In this document: one piece after another, positions 1 to 7,094 of the stretch | How the letters are laid out: each line of letters begins with the position of its first letter | How positions within the stretch are numbered: the first letter of the stretch is position 1 | Assembly (NCBI GenBank): GCA_016781225.1 | Contig: JADDQT010000037.1 | Location: 1-11,836 of the forward strand | DNA length: 11,836 bases | From: Actinomycetota bacterium | GTDB taxonomy: Bacteria; Actinomycetota; Acidimicrobiia; Acidimicrobiales; GCA-2861595 | Direction of reading: 5' to 3' | The notes under the pieces: generated by a model | The model's input: only the letters and a program-made list of their open reading frames with translations | What the model was told of the DNA's origin: nothing | Databases searched by the model: none | Made by a program: the position numbers and the translations under genes

Positions 1-543
1 CACGAGGGCCACTGGGTTGGCGCCGCACGCGTTGGCCACCGCCCGCACCGCCGACGGGGTACCGATCGAGCCCGCCACCTCGGCGTAGGACCGTGTCTTC
101 CCGGCCGGGATCCGGCGGAGGGCTTCCCACACGCGGGCCTGGAACACCGTCCCCTTCACGTCCAGGGGAAGGTCGAGCTCTGCCGAGCGGCCCTCGGCCA
201 GAGCACGGACGGACGCGGCGACCCCGGCCAGCTCTTCGTCGGACCTCTGCAGCTCGGACCTGGGGAACTCCATCCGCATCGCCTCGACCAGCAGCGCTTC
301 GCCGGGACCGACCTTCACCGAACACAAACCTCGTTCGGTGGCGGCGACGAGCACCGTGCCGACGCACGACGGCGTGAGGGTGTAGCCGATCTCCAGCCCC
401 GGCCCCCTCGAACCGTCAGTCGAGGGCTCCATCCCAAGTCGGATCGAGGCCTTCTCGTGGAAGGCCCGGGTCGAGCCGTAGCCCGCGCCGTACACCGCCT
501 TGATGACCCCGGCCGGCCACCGGGCATCGTCCAAGTCCTCCAT
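1..543 (-). CDS. Ada/Ogt-type methylated-DNA--protein-cysteine methyltransferase, 3' end outside window
   Basis: This enzyme removes alkyl groups from O6-alkylguanine in DNA by suicidal transfer to a cysteine. The visible 181 codons read in one frame to the window edge. Residues about 15-50 resemble the second helix-turn-helix half of the AraC domain of Ada (AVYGAGYGSTRAFHEKA, then LGMEPS). From about residue 55 comes the methyltransferase fold: an N-terminal ribonuclease-H-like part, then LPLDVKGTVFQARVWEALRR and IPAGKTRSYAEVA, ending in the RAVANACGANP block. The catalytic PCHRV motif should follow immediately and lies outside the window. The ATG at 543 has no clear Shine-Dalgarno sequence; GTG at 552 is an in-frame alternative. 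Compared with full Ada, the N-terminal cysteine-zinc domain and the first half of the AraC domain are missing, so this is a short or decayed form. It is divergent from the flavoprotein gene at 721. Family assignment is firm; function is not, because the active site is unseen. Confidence 0.88.
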   Translation of the reverse strand, partial: MEDLDDARWPAGVIKAVYGAGYGSTRAFHEKASIRLGMEPSTDGSRGPGLEIGYTLTPSCVGTVLVAATERGLCSVKVGPGEALLVEAMRMEFPRSELQRSDEELAGVAASVRALAEGRSAELDLPLDVKGTVFQARVWEALRRIPAGKTRSYAEVAGSIGTPSAVRAVANACGANPVALV

Positions 544-626
544 GGGCCGCACGCTAAGGCTTGGGGAGCCCTCTTGGCACTCCGGATCATGGCTTCTTAC
601 TTCGGGAGGCCAGCCGCCATGGCGCG

Positions 627-652
627 GGTTCCGGCTCGACCGCACAGGGGTA
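627..652 (+). promoter_or_regulatory. Possible SigF/SigB-type promoter of the flavoprotein gene
   Basis: GGTTC at 627-631 and GGGTA at 648-652 are separated by 16 bases. This resembles the actinobacterial SigF/SigB general-stress pattern (GGTTT or GTTT, 15-17 bases, GGGTA). TAGCAT at 651-656 could also serve as a housekeeping -10. The site lies about 70 bases before the ATG at 721. In GC-rich DNA such matches arise by chance, so this is a weak prediction. Confidence 0.25.
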
Positions 653-720
653 GCATCTGATCGGCCGTAGTTCGGCGACACCGCCGGTGGGCGTTGGGCC
701 GCCAGGCAAGAGGGGACCAT

Positions 721-1749
721 ATGGAACCCAGCAAACGGGGGCGCGGCGGCAGGACCGAGTCGGCCGTGGAGGAGCACCGCCTGGCGCCGGACATCGACGT
801 CATCGTCCCTCCCGCCGGCAGCTATCCGCTCTCACGTGACGCTCCCGAGCGCAAGCTCAGCCGCGTCGACCGCTACGGGCGCCGCGCCCGAGTCACCGCC
901 TACGAGACCCTCACCTCCACGGGCACCGTGCGCATCTCCTTCGAGGTTGTCGACGACGAGCCCTTCGACTTCAAGCCGGGGCACTTCGTGGGCATCCAGG
1001 CCGACATCGAAGGCTTCGGCGTGAGGAAGACGCCGTATTGCATCGTCTCCGTCCCCAACGACGAGCGGACATTCCAGCTACTCGTCCGGCTGGTGCCCGA
1101 AGGACCTCTCTCCTACTACCTCGGCGCCCTGAAGGTCGGTGACGTCATCGGCTTCCGCGGACCGGTCGGCCGCTCGATGGTCCCCAAGGAGGAGGAGCAG
1201 AACGAGCTCATCCTCATGGCCACGGGCGTGGGTATCGGGCCCTTCCTGTCCTTCGCCCGCTACCTGCACGACGAGGGCATGGAGCAACCGATCCGAGTGT
1301 TCTGGGGCCTACGCATGGCCGAGGACATCTGCCTGCTCAACGAGCTCGAGGACCTGGCTCGCACCTGTGAGGACTTCAGCTACCAGATCTCGCTCTCCCA
1401 GCCACCCGAGGGCTGGCAGGGATTGCGCGGCCGTATCACCGAGTCGGTGCCTCCCCTGCTCGCCACACTGGGGGGTAAGCACTTTTACCTGGTGGGAAAC
1501 GGGGCCATGATCGAGGAGATGAGCGAGGCGCTGTCCGACCTCGGGGTCTTCAAGCACCTCATCTACGAGGAGCCCTACTTCAACACCAGGTACAAGCCAG
1601 AGGAAACCGAACTGGAACGGGTCAAGCAGGCCTTCGTCGCTCGAGACCTCAGCTCGCCGCGCGTCCGCCGGGAGGCAGCGGAGCGCAAGCTGCGAAGGAA
1701 CCAGGGAGCCCGTAGCGCGTCCGAGGCCTGGGAGAGCGGCCGGCTGTAG
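721..1749 (+). CDS. Ferredoxin-NADP reductase-like FAD/NAD(P)-binding oxidoreductase
   Basis: This is a cytoplasmic flavoprotein of the ferredoxin-NADP reductase family, expected to move electrons between NAD(P)H and a protein or small-molecule partner. The product has 342 residues. Residues about 55-155 form the FAD-binding barrel, with R102-K-T-P-Y106 in the position of the RxYS flavin motif and GPVGRSM at about 147-153. Residues about 160-290 form the NAD(P)-binding domain, with MATGVGIGP at 166-174 and YLVGNGAMIEEM near the end. No iron-sulfur domain is fused, so a separate carrier is implied. The first 50 and last 50 residues are charged and family-specific. I chose ATG 721 because GAGGGG at 710-715 lies 5 bases before it; an in-frame TTG at 694 lacks this. 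A hemerythrin gene follows 56 bases later. The physiological partner is unknown; the nearby Rieske and hemerythrin proteins are candidates only. Confidence 0.88.
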   Translation: MEPSKRGRGGRTESAVEEHRLAPDIDVIVPPAGSYPLSRDAPERKLSRVDRYGRRARVTAYETLTSTGTVRISFEVVDDEPFDFKPGHFVGIQADIEGFGVRKTPYCIVSVPNDERTFQLLVRLVPEGPLSYYLGALKVGDVIGFRGPVGRSMVPKEEEQNELILMATGVGIGPFLSFARYLHDEGMEQPIRVFWGLRMAEDICLLNELEDLARTCEDFSYQISLSQPPEGWQGLRGRITESVPPLLATLGGKHFYLVGNGAMIEEMSEALSDLGVFKHLIYEEPYFNTRYKPEETELERVKQAFVARDLSSPRVRREAAERKLRRNQGARSASEAWESGRL

Positions 1750-1805
1750 ACGCCAACCACCCGGCTCGCGGGGGCCTAGTGTCGGCGCAACGACAGGAGG
1801 AGATC

Positions 1806-2282
1806 ATGGCGGAGCGAAAGATGGGACAGAACAGCGTCACCGAGATGCTCGAGGAGGACCACAAAGAGGTGAACGCCCTCTTCGGTAGTTACGAAGGGGC
1901 AGACGGGGAGCGGCGGGACCGGCTCGTGCACGAGATCATCGAGTCCCTCACGAAGCACACCCGTGTCGAAGAAGAGATCCTCTACCCCTTCATCCGGGCC
2001 GAGGTTCCCGAGGGTGAGCAGATCATGGACGAGGCGGAGCGGGAGCACCAGGAGGCCAAGGAGGCGATGGACCGGCTGCGAGACCTGAGCCCCACTGACC
2101 CCGCCTTCGACGACGCTTTCCAGGCCCTGAGGGATGGCATTCAGCATCATATCGAGGAGGAGGAGTCAGAGGTCTTTCCCAAGCTCGTCCAGGCCGCCGA
2201 CGACGCCGCTCTAGTCGAGCTGGGGTCCCGGCTGGCCCAGGCAAAGGCTCTGAGCCCAAGGACGCCCCGGCCGCCGTCCTGA
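1806..2282 (+). CDS. HHE-domain hemerythrin-like protein (first copy)
   Basis: This is a small soluble four-helix protein of the hemerythrin HHE family, which binds a non-heme di-iron centre and is linked in actinobacteria to oxygen, peroxide or nitric oxide handling. The product has 158 residues. Likely metal ligands are H19 (in EEDHKEV), H51 and E55 (in HTRVEEE), H81 (in EREHQE), and H115 and E119 (in HHIEEEE), so the set looks complete. The C-terminus after about residue 145 is proline-rich and probably disordered. The start is ATG 1806, with AGGAGG at 1795-1800 five bases upstream; a GTG at 1779 is in frame but has no such site. It lies 56 bases downstream of the flavoprotein gene on the same strand, so co-transcription is possible. 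It is convergent with the Rieske gene, 15 bases away. The protein at 5790 is a paralogue. Family is certain; the ligand it acts on is not. Confidence 0.93.
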   Translation: MAERKMGQNSVTEMLEEDHKEVNALFGSYEGADGERRDRLVHEIIESLTKHTRVEEEILYPFIRAEVPEGEQIMDEAEREHQEAKEAMDRLRDLSPTDPAFDDAFQALRDGIQHHIEEEESEVFPKLVQAADDAALVELGSRLAQAKALSPRTPRPPS

Positions 2283-2300
2283 GCGGGGGGCCCGTGCTCA
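2280..2300. terminator. Short palindrome spanning two convergent stop codons
   Basis: TGAGC at 2280-2284 pairs with GCTCA at 2296-2300, with an 11-base G/C-rich loop that contains GGGCCC. The two arms include the stop codons of the hemerythrin gene and of the minus-strand Rieske gene, so the element is symmetric about the convergent junction. There is no T-run and the stem is only 5 base pairs, so a bidirectional terminator is a weak inference. Confidence 0.25.
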
Positions 2301-3212
2301 GGGCCGGGGACCCGAGCGGGGTGTCTGCGGTGAGCCGGCCTTGTCCCTCACCTCGACGCGTCCCTGCCGGGTGCGGACCTCCAGGCACGGCTGGGGGATG
2401 CTTGCTGGACCGGACAGGACCGCACCGTCCTCGAGCCCGAAGGCGCATCCGTGTCGGGGACAGACAATGGCCTCACCCCGCACCTCTCCCGTGTGCAGCT
2501 CGCCGCCCCGATACGTGCAGCGATTGGCCAGAGCGAAGAGGCGATCGCCTGTCCGTACGAGCACGATCTCGGTGCCGTTCACCAGCGCCTTGGCGGGACG
2601 GCCGTCGACCAGATCCTCCAGTTCGGCTGCGGGTGTCCAATCCTGCGGGCGGGGGGAGAACGCCGTTTGGCCCACGCCTACTCCCAGCACCAGCGACAGA
2701 TGTCCTCCGACATAGCCATCCATGAAGGCGACGACGCCGCCGGCCAATCCGAGCAGCACCCCTTCGAGGCGCTTTCCCCTGCGCCGTGCCAGGTAGGAAC
2801 AGGCATAGAGGCCGAAGGCCGCCGTGCTGGTGCCGGCGTGCAGGAGGCCGACACGGCGTTCGTTGTCATCGGTGCCGGCCCACTCGGCCATCCCGGTGAG
2901 CCCCGTCGGGACCGCAGCCAGTAGCCCGAAGCCGACCAGGCGCTGGGCGGCCGGAGCAGCGCCTCGAGGCCCGAAGAGGTCGAGAAAGGAACCGGCCATC
3001 CAAGCGCCGTCCGCAAAGTCGGTCAGCACCGGATGCAAGGCGTGCCCCAGCCAGGTGCCGCTGAGGAAGTTTCGTACCCCGCCCTCTCCCAGCGTGGCGC
3101 CGGCGGCTCCAGCCAGTCGCTCGGCCAGCGGGTCGAGCGCCGGTTCGTGCTCCACTCTCTTCAGCAGGCGGTGAAGCCGGTTCCCGGGCGAAGCGTTCAG
3201 TTCTGCGGGCAT
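2298..3212 (-). CDS. DUF2231 membrane protein with C-terminal Rieske-type domain, first His ligand replaced by Tyr
   Basis: This is a predicted membrane redox protein of 304 residues. Residues about 50-185 are a DUF2231-type module with several hydrophobic helices and conserved histidines (GHALHPVLTDF at 56-66, LLHAGTSTAAF near 125, GGHLSLVLGVGVG at 169-181). Residues about 192-290 are a Rieske ferredoxin-like domain. The normal Rieske cluster uses two Cys-x-His pairs. Here the second pair is intact as C251-P-R-H254, but the first reads C232-T-Y234 instead of C-T-H; the codon is TAT at 2513-2511. H240 is close but not in the usual position. The domain therefore may not hold a standard [2Fe-2S] cluster. 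I chose ATG at 3212: AGGG lies about 10 bases upstream, while TTG at 3221 would sit directly on that AGGG. The gene is divergent from the SRPBCC gene and convergent with the hemerythrin gene. Architecture is confident; electron-transfer activity is uncertain. Confidence 0.87.
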   Translation of the reverse strand: MPAELNASPGNRLHRLLKRVEHEPALDPLAERLAGAAGATLGEGGVRNFLSGTWLGHALHPVLTDFADGAWMAGSFLDLFGPRGAAPAAQRLVGFGLLAAVPTGLTGMAEWAGTDDNERRVGLLHAGTSTAAFGLYACSYLARRRGKRLEGVLLGLAGGVVAFMDGYVGGHLSLVLGVGVGQTAFSPRPQDWTPAAELEDLVDGRPAKALVNGTEIVLVRTGDRLFALANRCTYRGGELHTGEVRGEAIVCPRHGCAFGLEDGAVLSGPASIPQPCLEVRTRQGRVEVRDKAGSPQTPRSGPRP

Positions 3213-3383
3213 GGACAGCAATCCCTAGCAGCCGGCGAGGGGCGCCGCTGCAGCCCGATAGGATGCTCTCGGGTTGAGACGCAGCCATCTGGCCGTTGTG
3301 CCGGGCGGATCGGCGTCAGCCCCGACAGTCGTTCCTGCTCGTGGCGCTTCGCCTGACTCGGTTGCGCTCAGAGGAGGAACGAG

Positions 3384-4340
3384 ATGGCAGACAGGCAAGC
3401 TTCCCAGCCCGCCCCCGACTCCCGTGCCGGCCAGCGACACAGGGGCGAAGACCGGCTCGCCAAGGCCCTCGGCTGGTTCAGCATCGGGTTGGGTGTTCCC
3501 CAGCTCATCGCGCCCGGTTACTTCAACCGGCTCATAGGTGTCAACGACAGCCGGCGCAACCGGTGGACAACCCGTGCCGTCGGCATACGCGAGCTCGGTG
3601 GCGCCGCAGGCATCCTGGACCGGCCCCGTCCAAGCGGCTTTCTGTTCGCCAGGGTGGTCGGCGACGCCATGGACCTGCTGATGCTGCAGGCCGCCATGCG
3701 CCGGAAGGACAACCCTCGGCGCCGAGTGATGGCCGCCGCCGCAGCGGTCGCCGGCGTGACGGTGATCGACGTCATCGCCAGCGCGAAGACCAGCCGCTCG
3801 TCGGACCCCACCACCGAGGGCGGCGCGGTGCGGGCACGCACCGCCATCACGGTCAACCGGGCTCCTGAGGAGGTCTACGGCTACTGGCATCACTTCGAGA
3901 ACCTGCCCAACTTCATGGCTCACCTGAAGTCGGTGGAGGCGAAGGAGGATGGGCGTTGGCGCTGGGTTGCCAACGCTCCGCTGGGCAGGACGGTCGAGTG
4001 GGAGGCCCAGATTGAAGAGGACATCCCCAATCAGCTGATCGCCTGGCGGTCGCTGGAGGGGTCGGACGTAGCGAACCGAGGATCCGTCCGCTTCGCCCCG
4101 GCAGCCGGTGGTCGGGCAACCGAGGTCACCCTCGAGCTGGCGTACGAGCCGCCCGGCCGTGCGGTCGGCGCTGCCGTTGCCCGGATGTTCGGCGAGGAGC
4201 CCCTCCAGCAGATGAAGGACGACGTGCGCCGGTTCAAGCAGGTCATGGAGACGGGCGAGGTGGTCCGCTCCGACGGCACGCCCGATGGCACCCGGTCCCA
4301 GCGGCAGCTCTTCCAGAGCGAAGGCCAACCAGCCGAATGA
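3384..4340 (+). CDS. SRPBCC (polyketide cyclase/dehydrase-type) protein with hydrophobic N-terminus
   Basis: This protein has 318 residues. Residues about 25-135 are a membrane-like region with hydrophobic stretches near 30-52, 86-104 and 115-133, including GWFSIGLGVPQLIAPGYF and a RELGGAAGI segment. Residues about 148-285 form an SRPBCC/START-like ligand-binding domain: it opens with TAITVNRAPEEVYGYW, continues with HFENLPNFMAHLKSVE, and includes the GRTVEWEAQI and IAWRSLEG strands and a C-terminal helix near EEPLQQMKDDVRRFKQ. Such domains bind hydrophobic small molecules; the ligand here cannot be inferred. The start is well supported: AGGAGG at 3372-3377 is 6 bases before the ATG. The alcohol dehydrogenase gene begins 43 bases after the stop, so the two are probably co-transcribed. 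The gene is divergent from the DUF2231-Rieske gene. The name describes the fold, not a demonstrated activity. Confidence 0.85.
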   Translation: MADRQASQPAPDSRAGQRHRGEDRLAKALGWFSIGLGVPQLIAPGYFNRLIGVNDSRRNRWTTRAVGIRELGGAAGILDRPRPSGFLFARVVGDAMDLLMLQAAMRRKDNPRRRVMAAAAAVAGVTVIDVIASAKTSRSSDPTTEGGAVRARTAITVNRAPEEVYGYWHHFENLPNFMAHLKSVEAKEDGRWRWVANAPLGRTVEWEAQIEEDIPNQLIAWRSLEGSDVANRGSVRFAPAAGGRATEVTLELAYEPPGRAVGAAVARMFGEEPLQQMKDDVRRFKQVMETGEVVRSDGTPDGTRSQRQLFQSEGQPAE

Positions 4341-4383
4341 GCGATCGACGTCACCCGAGGTCCCGACCAGAGAGGCGAGACAC

Positions 4384-5559
4384 ATGAAGGCGACCTGCTG
4401 GATGGGCGTGCACCGCGTCAAGGTGAACGACGTACCCGACCCCAGGATCCTCAACGACCGCGATGCCATCGTGCGGATCACGTCGACCGCCATCTGCGGC
4501 TCCGACCTCCACCTCGTCGGCGGCTACGTCCCGACCATGGAGAAGGGCGACATCCTCGGCCACGAGTTCATGGGCGAGGTGGTCGAGCTCGGGAAGGCGG
4601 TGACCAACCTGGCGGTCGGGGACCGGGTGGTCGTCCCGTTCCCCATCGCCTGTGGGAACTGTCTCAGCTGTGAGCGCGGCCTGTACTCGCTCTGTGAGAA
4701 CTCCAACCCCAACGCTGGAATGGCCGAGAAGGCGTGGGGGTCGTCGCCAGCGGGAATCTTCGGCTACAGCCACATGCTCGGCGGCTTCGCCGGCGGCCAG
4801 GCCGAGTATGCCCGGGTGCCCTTTGCCGACGTGGGGCCGATCAAGATCGAGGACGATTCTCTCTCCGATGAACAGGTCCTGTTCCTCTCGGACATCTTCC
4901 CGACCGGCTACATGGGTGCGGAGGTATGTGACATTCAGCCGGGCGACACGGTGGCCGTATGGGGCGCCGGTCCGGTCGGCCAGTTCGCCGTTGCCAGCGC
5001 CTACCTACTGGGCGCCGAGCGGGTCATAGCCATCGACCGCTTCCCGTACCGGCTGCAGATGGCCCGTGACAAGGCTGGGGCCGAGACGCTCAACTACGAG
5101 GAGGTCGACGTCCGTGAGGCGCTTCGGGACCTGACCGCCGGGCGGGGGCCGGACGCCTGCATCGAAGCGGTGGGTCTCGAGGCCCACCACGGGTCCGGGC
5201 CCATCAATGCGTACGACAAGGTCAAGCAGGCGATGCGCCTCGAGACCGAGCGGCCCCATGCCCTGAGGCAGGCCATCACCAGCTGCCGCAACGGCGGGAC
5301 GGTATCGATCATGGGCGTCTTCGGCGGCATGATCGACAAGTTCCCCATCGGCTCGGTGATGAACCGGTCGCTCACCATCAAGACCGGGCAGTGCCACGTG
5401 CAGCGCTACATGCGTCCACTGCTGGAGCGGATCCAAAGCGGTGAGATCGATCCGAGATTCGTCATCACCCACCGCATGTCACTCGCGGAGGCGGCTCGCG
5501 GCTATGACATGTTCAAGAACAAGAAGGACCAGTGCACGAAGGTGGTCCTTTCCCCGTAG
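4384..5559 (+). CDS. Zinc-dependent alcohol dehydrogenase, glutathione-independent formaldehyde dehydrogenase-like
   Basis: This is a cytoplasmic medium-chain dehydrogenase of 391 residues that should oxidise an alcohol or aldehyde with NAD(P). Catalytic zinc residues are visible as C38 (in ICGSDLH), H60 and E61 (in GHEFMGE). The structural zinc site is C90, C93, C96 and C104 (CGNCLSC ... SLC). The Rossmann motif is VAVWGAGPVGQFA at about residues 196-208. The insertion beginning VGLEAHHGSG and continuing through the DKVKQAMRLETERP segment is typical of the glutathione-independent formaldehyde dehydrogenase / formaldehyde dismutase branch, longer than in simple alcohol dehydrogenases. I chose ATG 4384, the family's usual MKA start, over an in-frame GTG at 4285 that would overlap the previous gene. 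It follows the SRPBCC gene by 43 bases, in a likely operon. The family is firm; formaldehyde as substrate is an inference from the branch. Confidence 0.9.
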   Translation: MKATCWMGVHRVKVNDVPDPRILNDRDAIVRITSTAICGSDLHLVGGYVPTMEKGDILGHEFMGEVVELGKAVTNLAVGDRVVVPFPIACGNCLSCERGLYSLCENSNPNAGMAEKAWGSSPAGIFGYSHMLGGFAGGQAEYARVPFADVGPIKIEDDSLSDEQVLFLSDIFPTGYMGAEVCDIQPGDTVAVWGAGPVGQFAVASAYLLGAERVIAIDRFPYRLQMARDKAGAETLNYEEVDVREALRDLTAGRGPDACIEAVGLEAHHGSGPINAYDKVKQAMRLETERPHALRQAITSCRNGGTVSIMGVFGGMIDKFPIGSVMNRSLTIKTGQCHVQRYMRPLLERIQSGEIDPRFVITHRMSLAEAARGYDMFKNKKDQCTKVVLSP

Positions 5560-5789
5560 GAGCTTCTTGCTGAGCCGTGCCGCACTGAGCGCCTTGACAG
5601 ACCCGCTAGCCTGTGGCCGCGGCTGAGACGGAGCCCGCGGGCCCGGGTGGCCGGCTCGGACGCAAGTTCGCGTTTGGCCGGTACCGACCAGCGGCCGGGC
5701 TCAGGGGCGGATCCACGACCCCGCCTCTGCGGCTAAAGCGACAGGCCCTCGGCATCGCCATGCCGGAGCAACCTGACCAAGGAGGAACG
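5560..5789. other. Intergenic gap, no gene seen
   Basis: These 230 bases separate the dehydrogenase from the second hemerythrin. The hemerythrin frame stays open back to GTG 5613, but the extension is a low-complexity Gly/Pro/Arg-rich stretch with no family similarity, so I read it as non-coding leader. TTGACA occurs at 5594-5599, but the only -10-like sequence (TAGCCT at 5607-5612) is 7 bases away, too close for a standard promoter. Confidence 0.5.
5779..5785 (+). promoter_or_regulatory. Strong ribosome binding site that decides a TTG start
   Basis: AAGGAGG at 5779-5785 lies 4 bases before TTG 5790. The alternative in-frame ATG at 5760 has no comparable site, so the Shine-Dalgarno sequence favours the rare TTG start for the second hemerythrin. 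Confidence 0.7.
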
Positions 5790-6359
5790 TTGACTACAAC
5801 GAACGAGGCGAGCAGGCGCTTGGACGCGGTCACCCTGCTCACGAACGACCACCGCAGCGTCGACCACCTCTTCACCCAGCTGGAGGCATCGCCGCCCGCA
5901 GAACAACGTGCGCAGACCATCCAACAGGTGATTCGCGAGCTGTCCGTACACGCCGTCATCGAAGAGCAGGTGCTCTACCCCGCCATCCGAGACGAAGTGG
6001 CCGGAGGTGAAGGCCTTGCCGATCACGCCATAGACGAGCACCAGGAGGTGAAGGAGGCCCTCGCCCGCCTGGAGCAACTGGACCCCGGTGACGCCGAGAC
6101 CGAGACCACGCTCCAGCATTTGATAGACAACGTGCGCCAGCACGTGGGCGAAGAGGAGGGCCCAGGGGGCTTGTTCGAGCGGCTGCGCGCCGCTGTGTCA
6201 CAGGAGCGGCTGGAGGAGATGGGTGAGCAGCTGGAGGCGGCGAAGAAGCTGGCACCGACCCATCCTCATCCCAATGCTCCGAGCACCCCTCCCGGCAACG
6301 TCGTGGCCGGAGCGGCTGCGGCGGTCGTGGACAAGGCGCGCGACGCCCTCCGGGGCTGA
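5790..6359 (+). CDS. HHE-domain hemerythrin-like protein (second copy), TTG start
   Basis: This 189-residue protein is a second HHE hemerythrin, paralogous to the one at 1806. Expected di-iron ligands are present: H21 (NDHRSVDH), H54 and E58 (HAVIEE), H84 (DEHQEVKEAL), H118 and E122 (HVGEEE). After the last ligand the sequence is EEEGPGGLFERL. From the last histidine to the LF phenylalanine is 11 residues here but 9 to the matching VF phenylalanine in the first copy, so about two residues (a Pro-Gly pair) are inserted in the fourth helix. The C-terminal 45 residues are Pro- and Ala-rich, ending in an amphipathic AAAAVVDKARDAL segment. It starts at TTG 5790 because of the AAGGAGG just upstream. 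A membrane stress-type protein follows 42 bases later and AlkB after that, all on the same strand, so an operon is likely. A role in sensing or handling O2, NO or peroxide is inferred from the family only. Confidence 0.9.
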   Translation: MTTTNEASRRLDAVTLLTNDHRSVDHLFTQLEASPPAEQRAQTIQQVIRELSVHAVIEEQVLYPAIRDEVAGGEGLADHAIDEHQEVKEALARLEQLDPGDAETETTLQHLIDNVRQHVGEEEGPGGLFERLRAAVSQERLEEMGEQLEAAKKLAPTHPHPNAPSTPPGNVVAGAAAAVVDKARDALRG

Positions 6360-6401
6360 GCCGGTGCTGACCATGTTCTCGAGCCAGTAAGGAGTGAAAG
6401 A

Positions 6402-7067
6402 GTGACCAACTCTGAAGGGGACGAGACTCTTGGCGTCTACAAGGACCGCCAAGAGGCGGAAGCCGCCGCGGAGCAAATTCAAGACGCTGGCGTGGACGCT
6501 TCGCAGATCCGCATAGGCGATGAGGCCGACTCGAAGGCCTCGGTGCAAGCCGAGATGCGCGAGGAGATGGAGGAGGCCTGGCTCAGTCCTCAGGCAGCCT
6601 TCGTGGCCACGAAGGAGGCAGCCAAGGGTCTCTCGCTGGTGACTCCTGTCGCTGCCGTCCTCGGCATCCTGGTCACGCTGCCGCTCGGCTTCATCGTCGA
6701 CTTTGGCGGCGCCCCGCTATGGGTCCGTCTCCTGATATCGGTGGCCGTCGGTGCGCTCGGCGGAGGCACCGTCGGTTTCGTCATCGGCGGAGGCATGGCG
6801 ATGAAGGGCCCGAACGAGCCGCTGGCCGCCGAGCGGGGGGTGACGGTTCGAGCGCCAGCGGCCAGCGATGAGGTCGTCGCCGCCATGGAGGGTGAGGATC
6901 CCATTCGCCTCGACACCGTCGCCCCGTCCGGGCGCAAGACCTCCACGGTCGAGACGGAGGACGAGCGAACGCCCGATGGGGTCGTCCAGAACCTGGCCCA
7001 GAATGCCCGGCAGCCAGAGGGCGACTGGTCGAGAGAGCGCGGTGACGATCCTGACTCGAGTGGGTGA
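6402..7067 (+). CDS. General-stress 17M-like / DUF1269-type two-helix membrane protein
   Basis: The product has 221 residues. Residues about 9-42 form a small alpha/beta domain (LGVYKDRQEAEAAAEQIQDA, then GVDASQIRIG) like the N-terminal domain of the GSP17M/YflT general-stress family. Two hydrophobic segments follow, at about 78-100 and 106-134; the second is very glycine-rich (GALGGGTVGFVIGGG), as in glycine-zipper membrane proteins. The C-terminal 80 residues are acidic and probably disordered. The start is GTG 6402, with AAGGAG at 6389-6394 seven bases upstream. It lies 42 bases after the hemerythrin gene and 27 bases before AlkB, suggesting one transcript. Such proteins are commonly found among stress-induced genes, but their molecular role is not known. 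I am confident of the membrane topology and moderately confident of the family. Confidence 0.75.
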   Translation: MTNSEGDETLGVYKDRQEAEAAAEQIQDAGVDASQIRIGDEADSKASVQAEMREEMEEAWLSPQAAFVATKEAAKGLSLVTPVAAVLGILVTLPLGFIVDFGGAPLWVRLLISVAVGALGGGTVGFVIGGGMAMKGPNEPLAAERGVTVRAPAASDEVVAAMEGEDPIRLDTVAPSGRKTSTVETEDERTPDGVVQNLAQNARQPEGDWSRERGDDPDSSG

Positions 7068-7094
7068 GTCTCGGCGGCTTCCTAGCAGTCGACC

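Noticed and set aside
673..686. CGGCG-ACAC-CGCCG inverted repeat before the flavoprotein gene
   Set aside because: A 5-base GC-only stem is common by chance at this base composition and has no supporting context.
4285..4383. N-terminal extension of the dehydrogenase to GTG 4285
   Set aside because: It would overlap the SRPBCC gene by 56 bases and add a non-family leader before the usual MKA start.
3225..4493. Long open frame on the minus strand opposite the SRPBCC gene
   Set aside because: It mirrors a well-supported coding gene, has no recognisable domain and is the kind of open antisense frame expected in GC-rich DNA.
5594..5612. TTGACA at 5594 as a housekeeping promoter
   Set aside because: The only -10-like hexamer, TAGCCT at 5607, is 7 bases away instead of about 17, and nothing suitable lies at the normal spacing.
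5613..5789. N-terminal extension of the second hemerythrin back to GTG 5613 or ATG 5760
   Set aside because: The extension is low-complexity and without similarity; the strong AAGGAGG directly before TTG 5790 marks the start.
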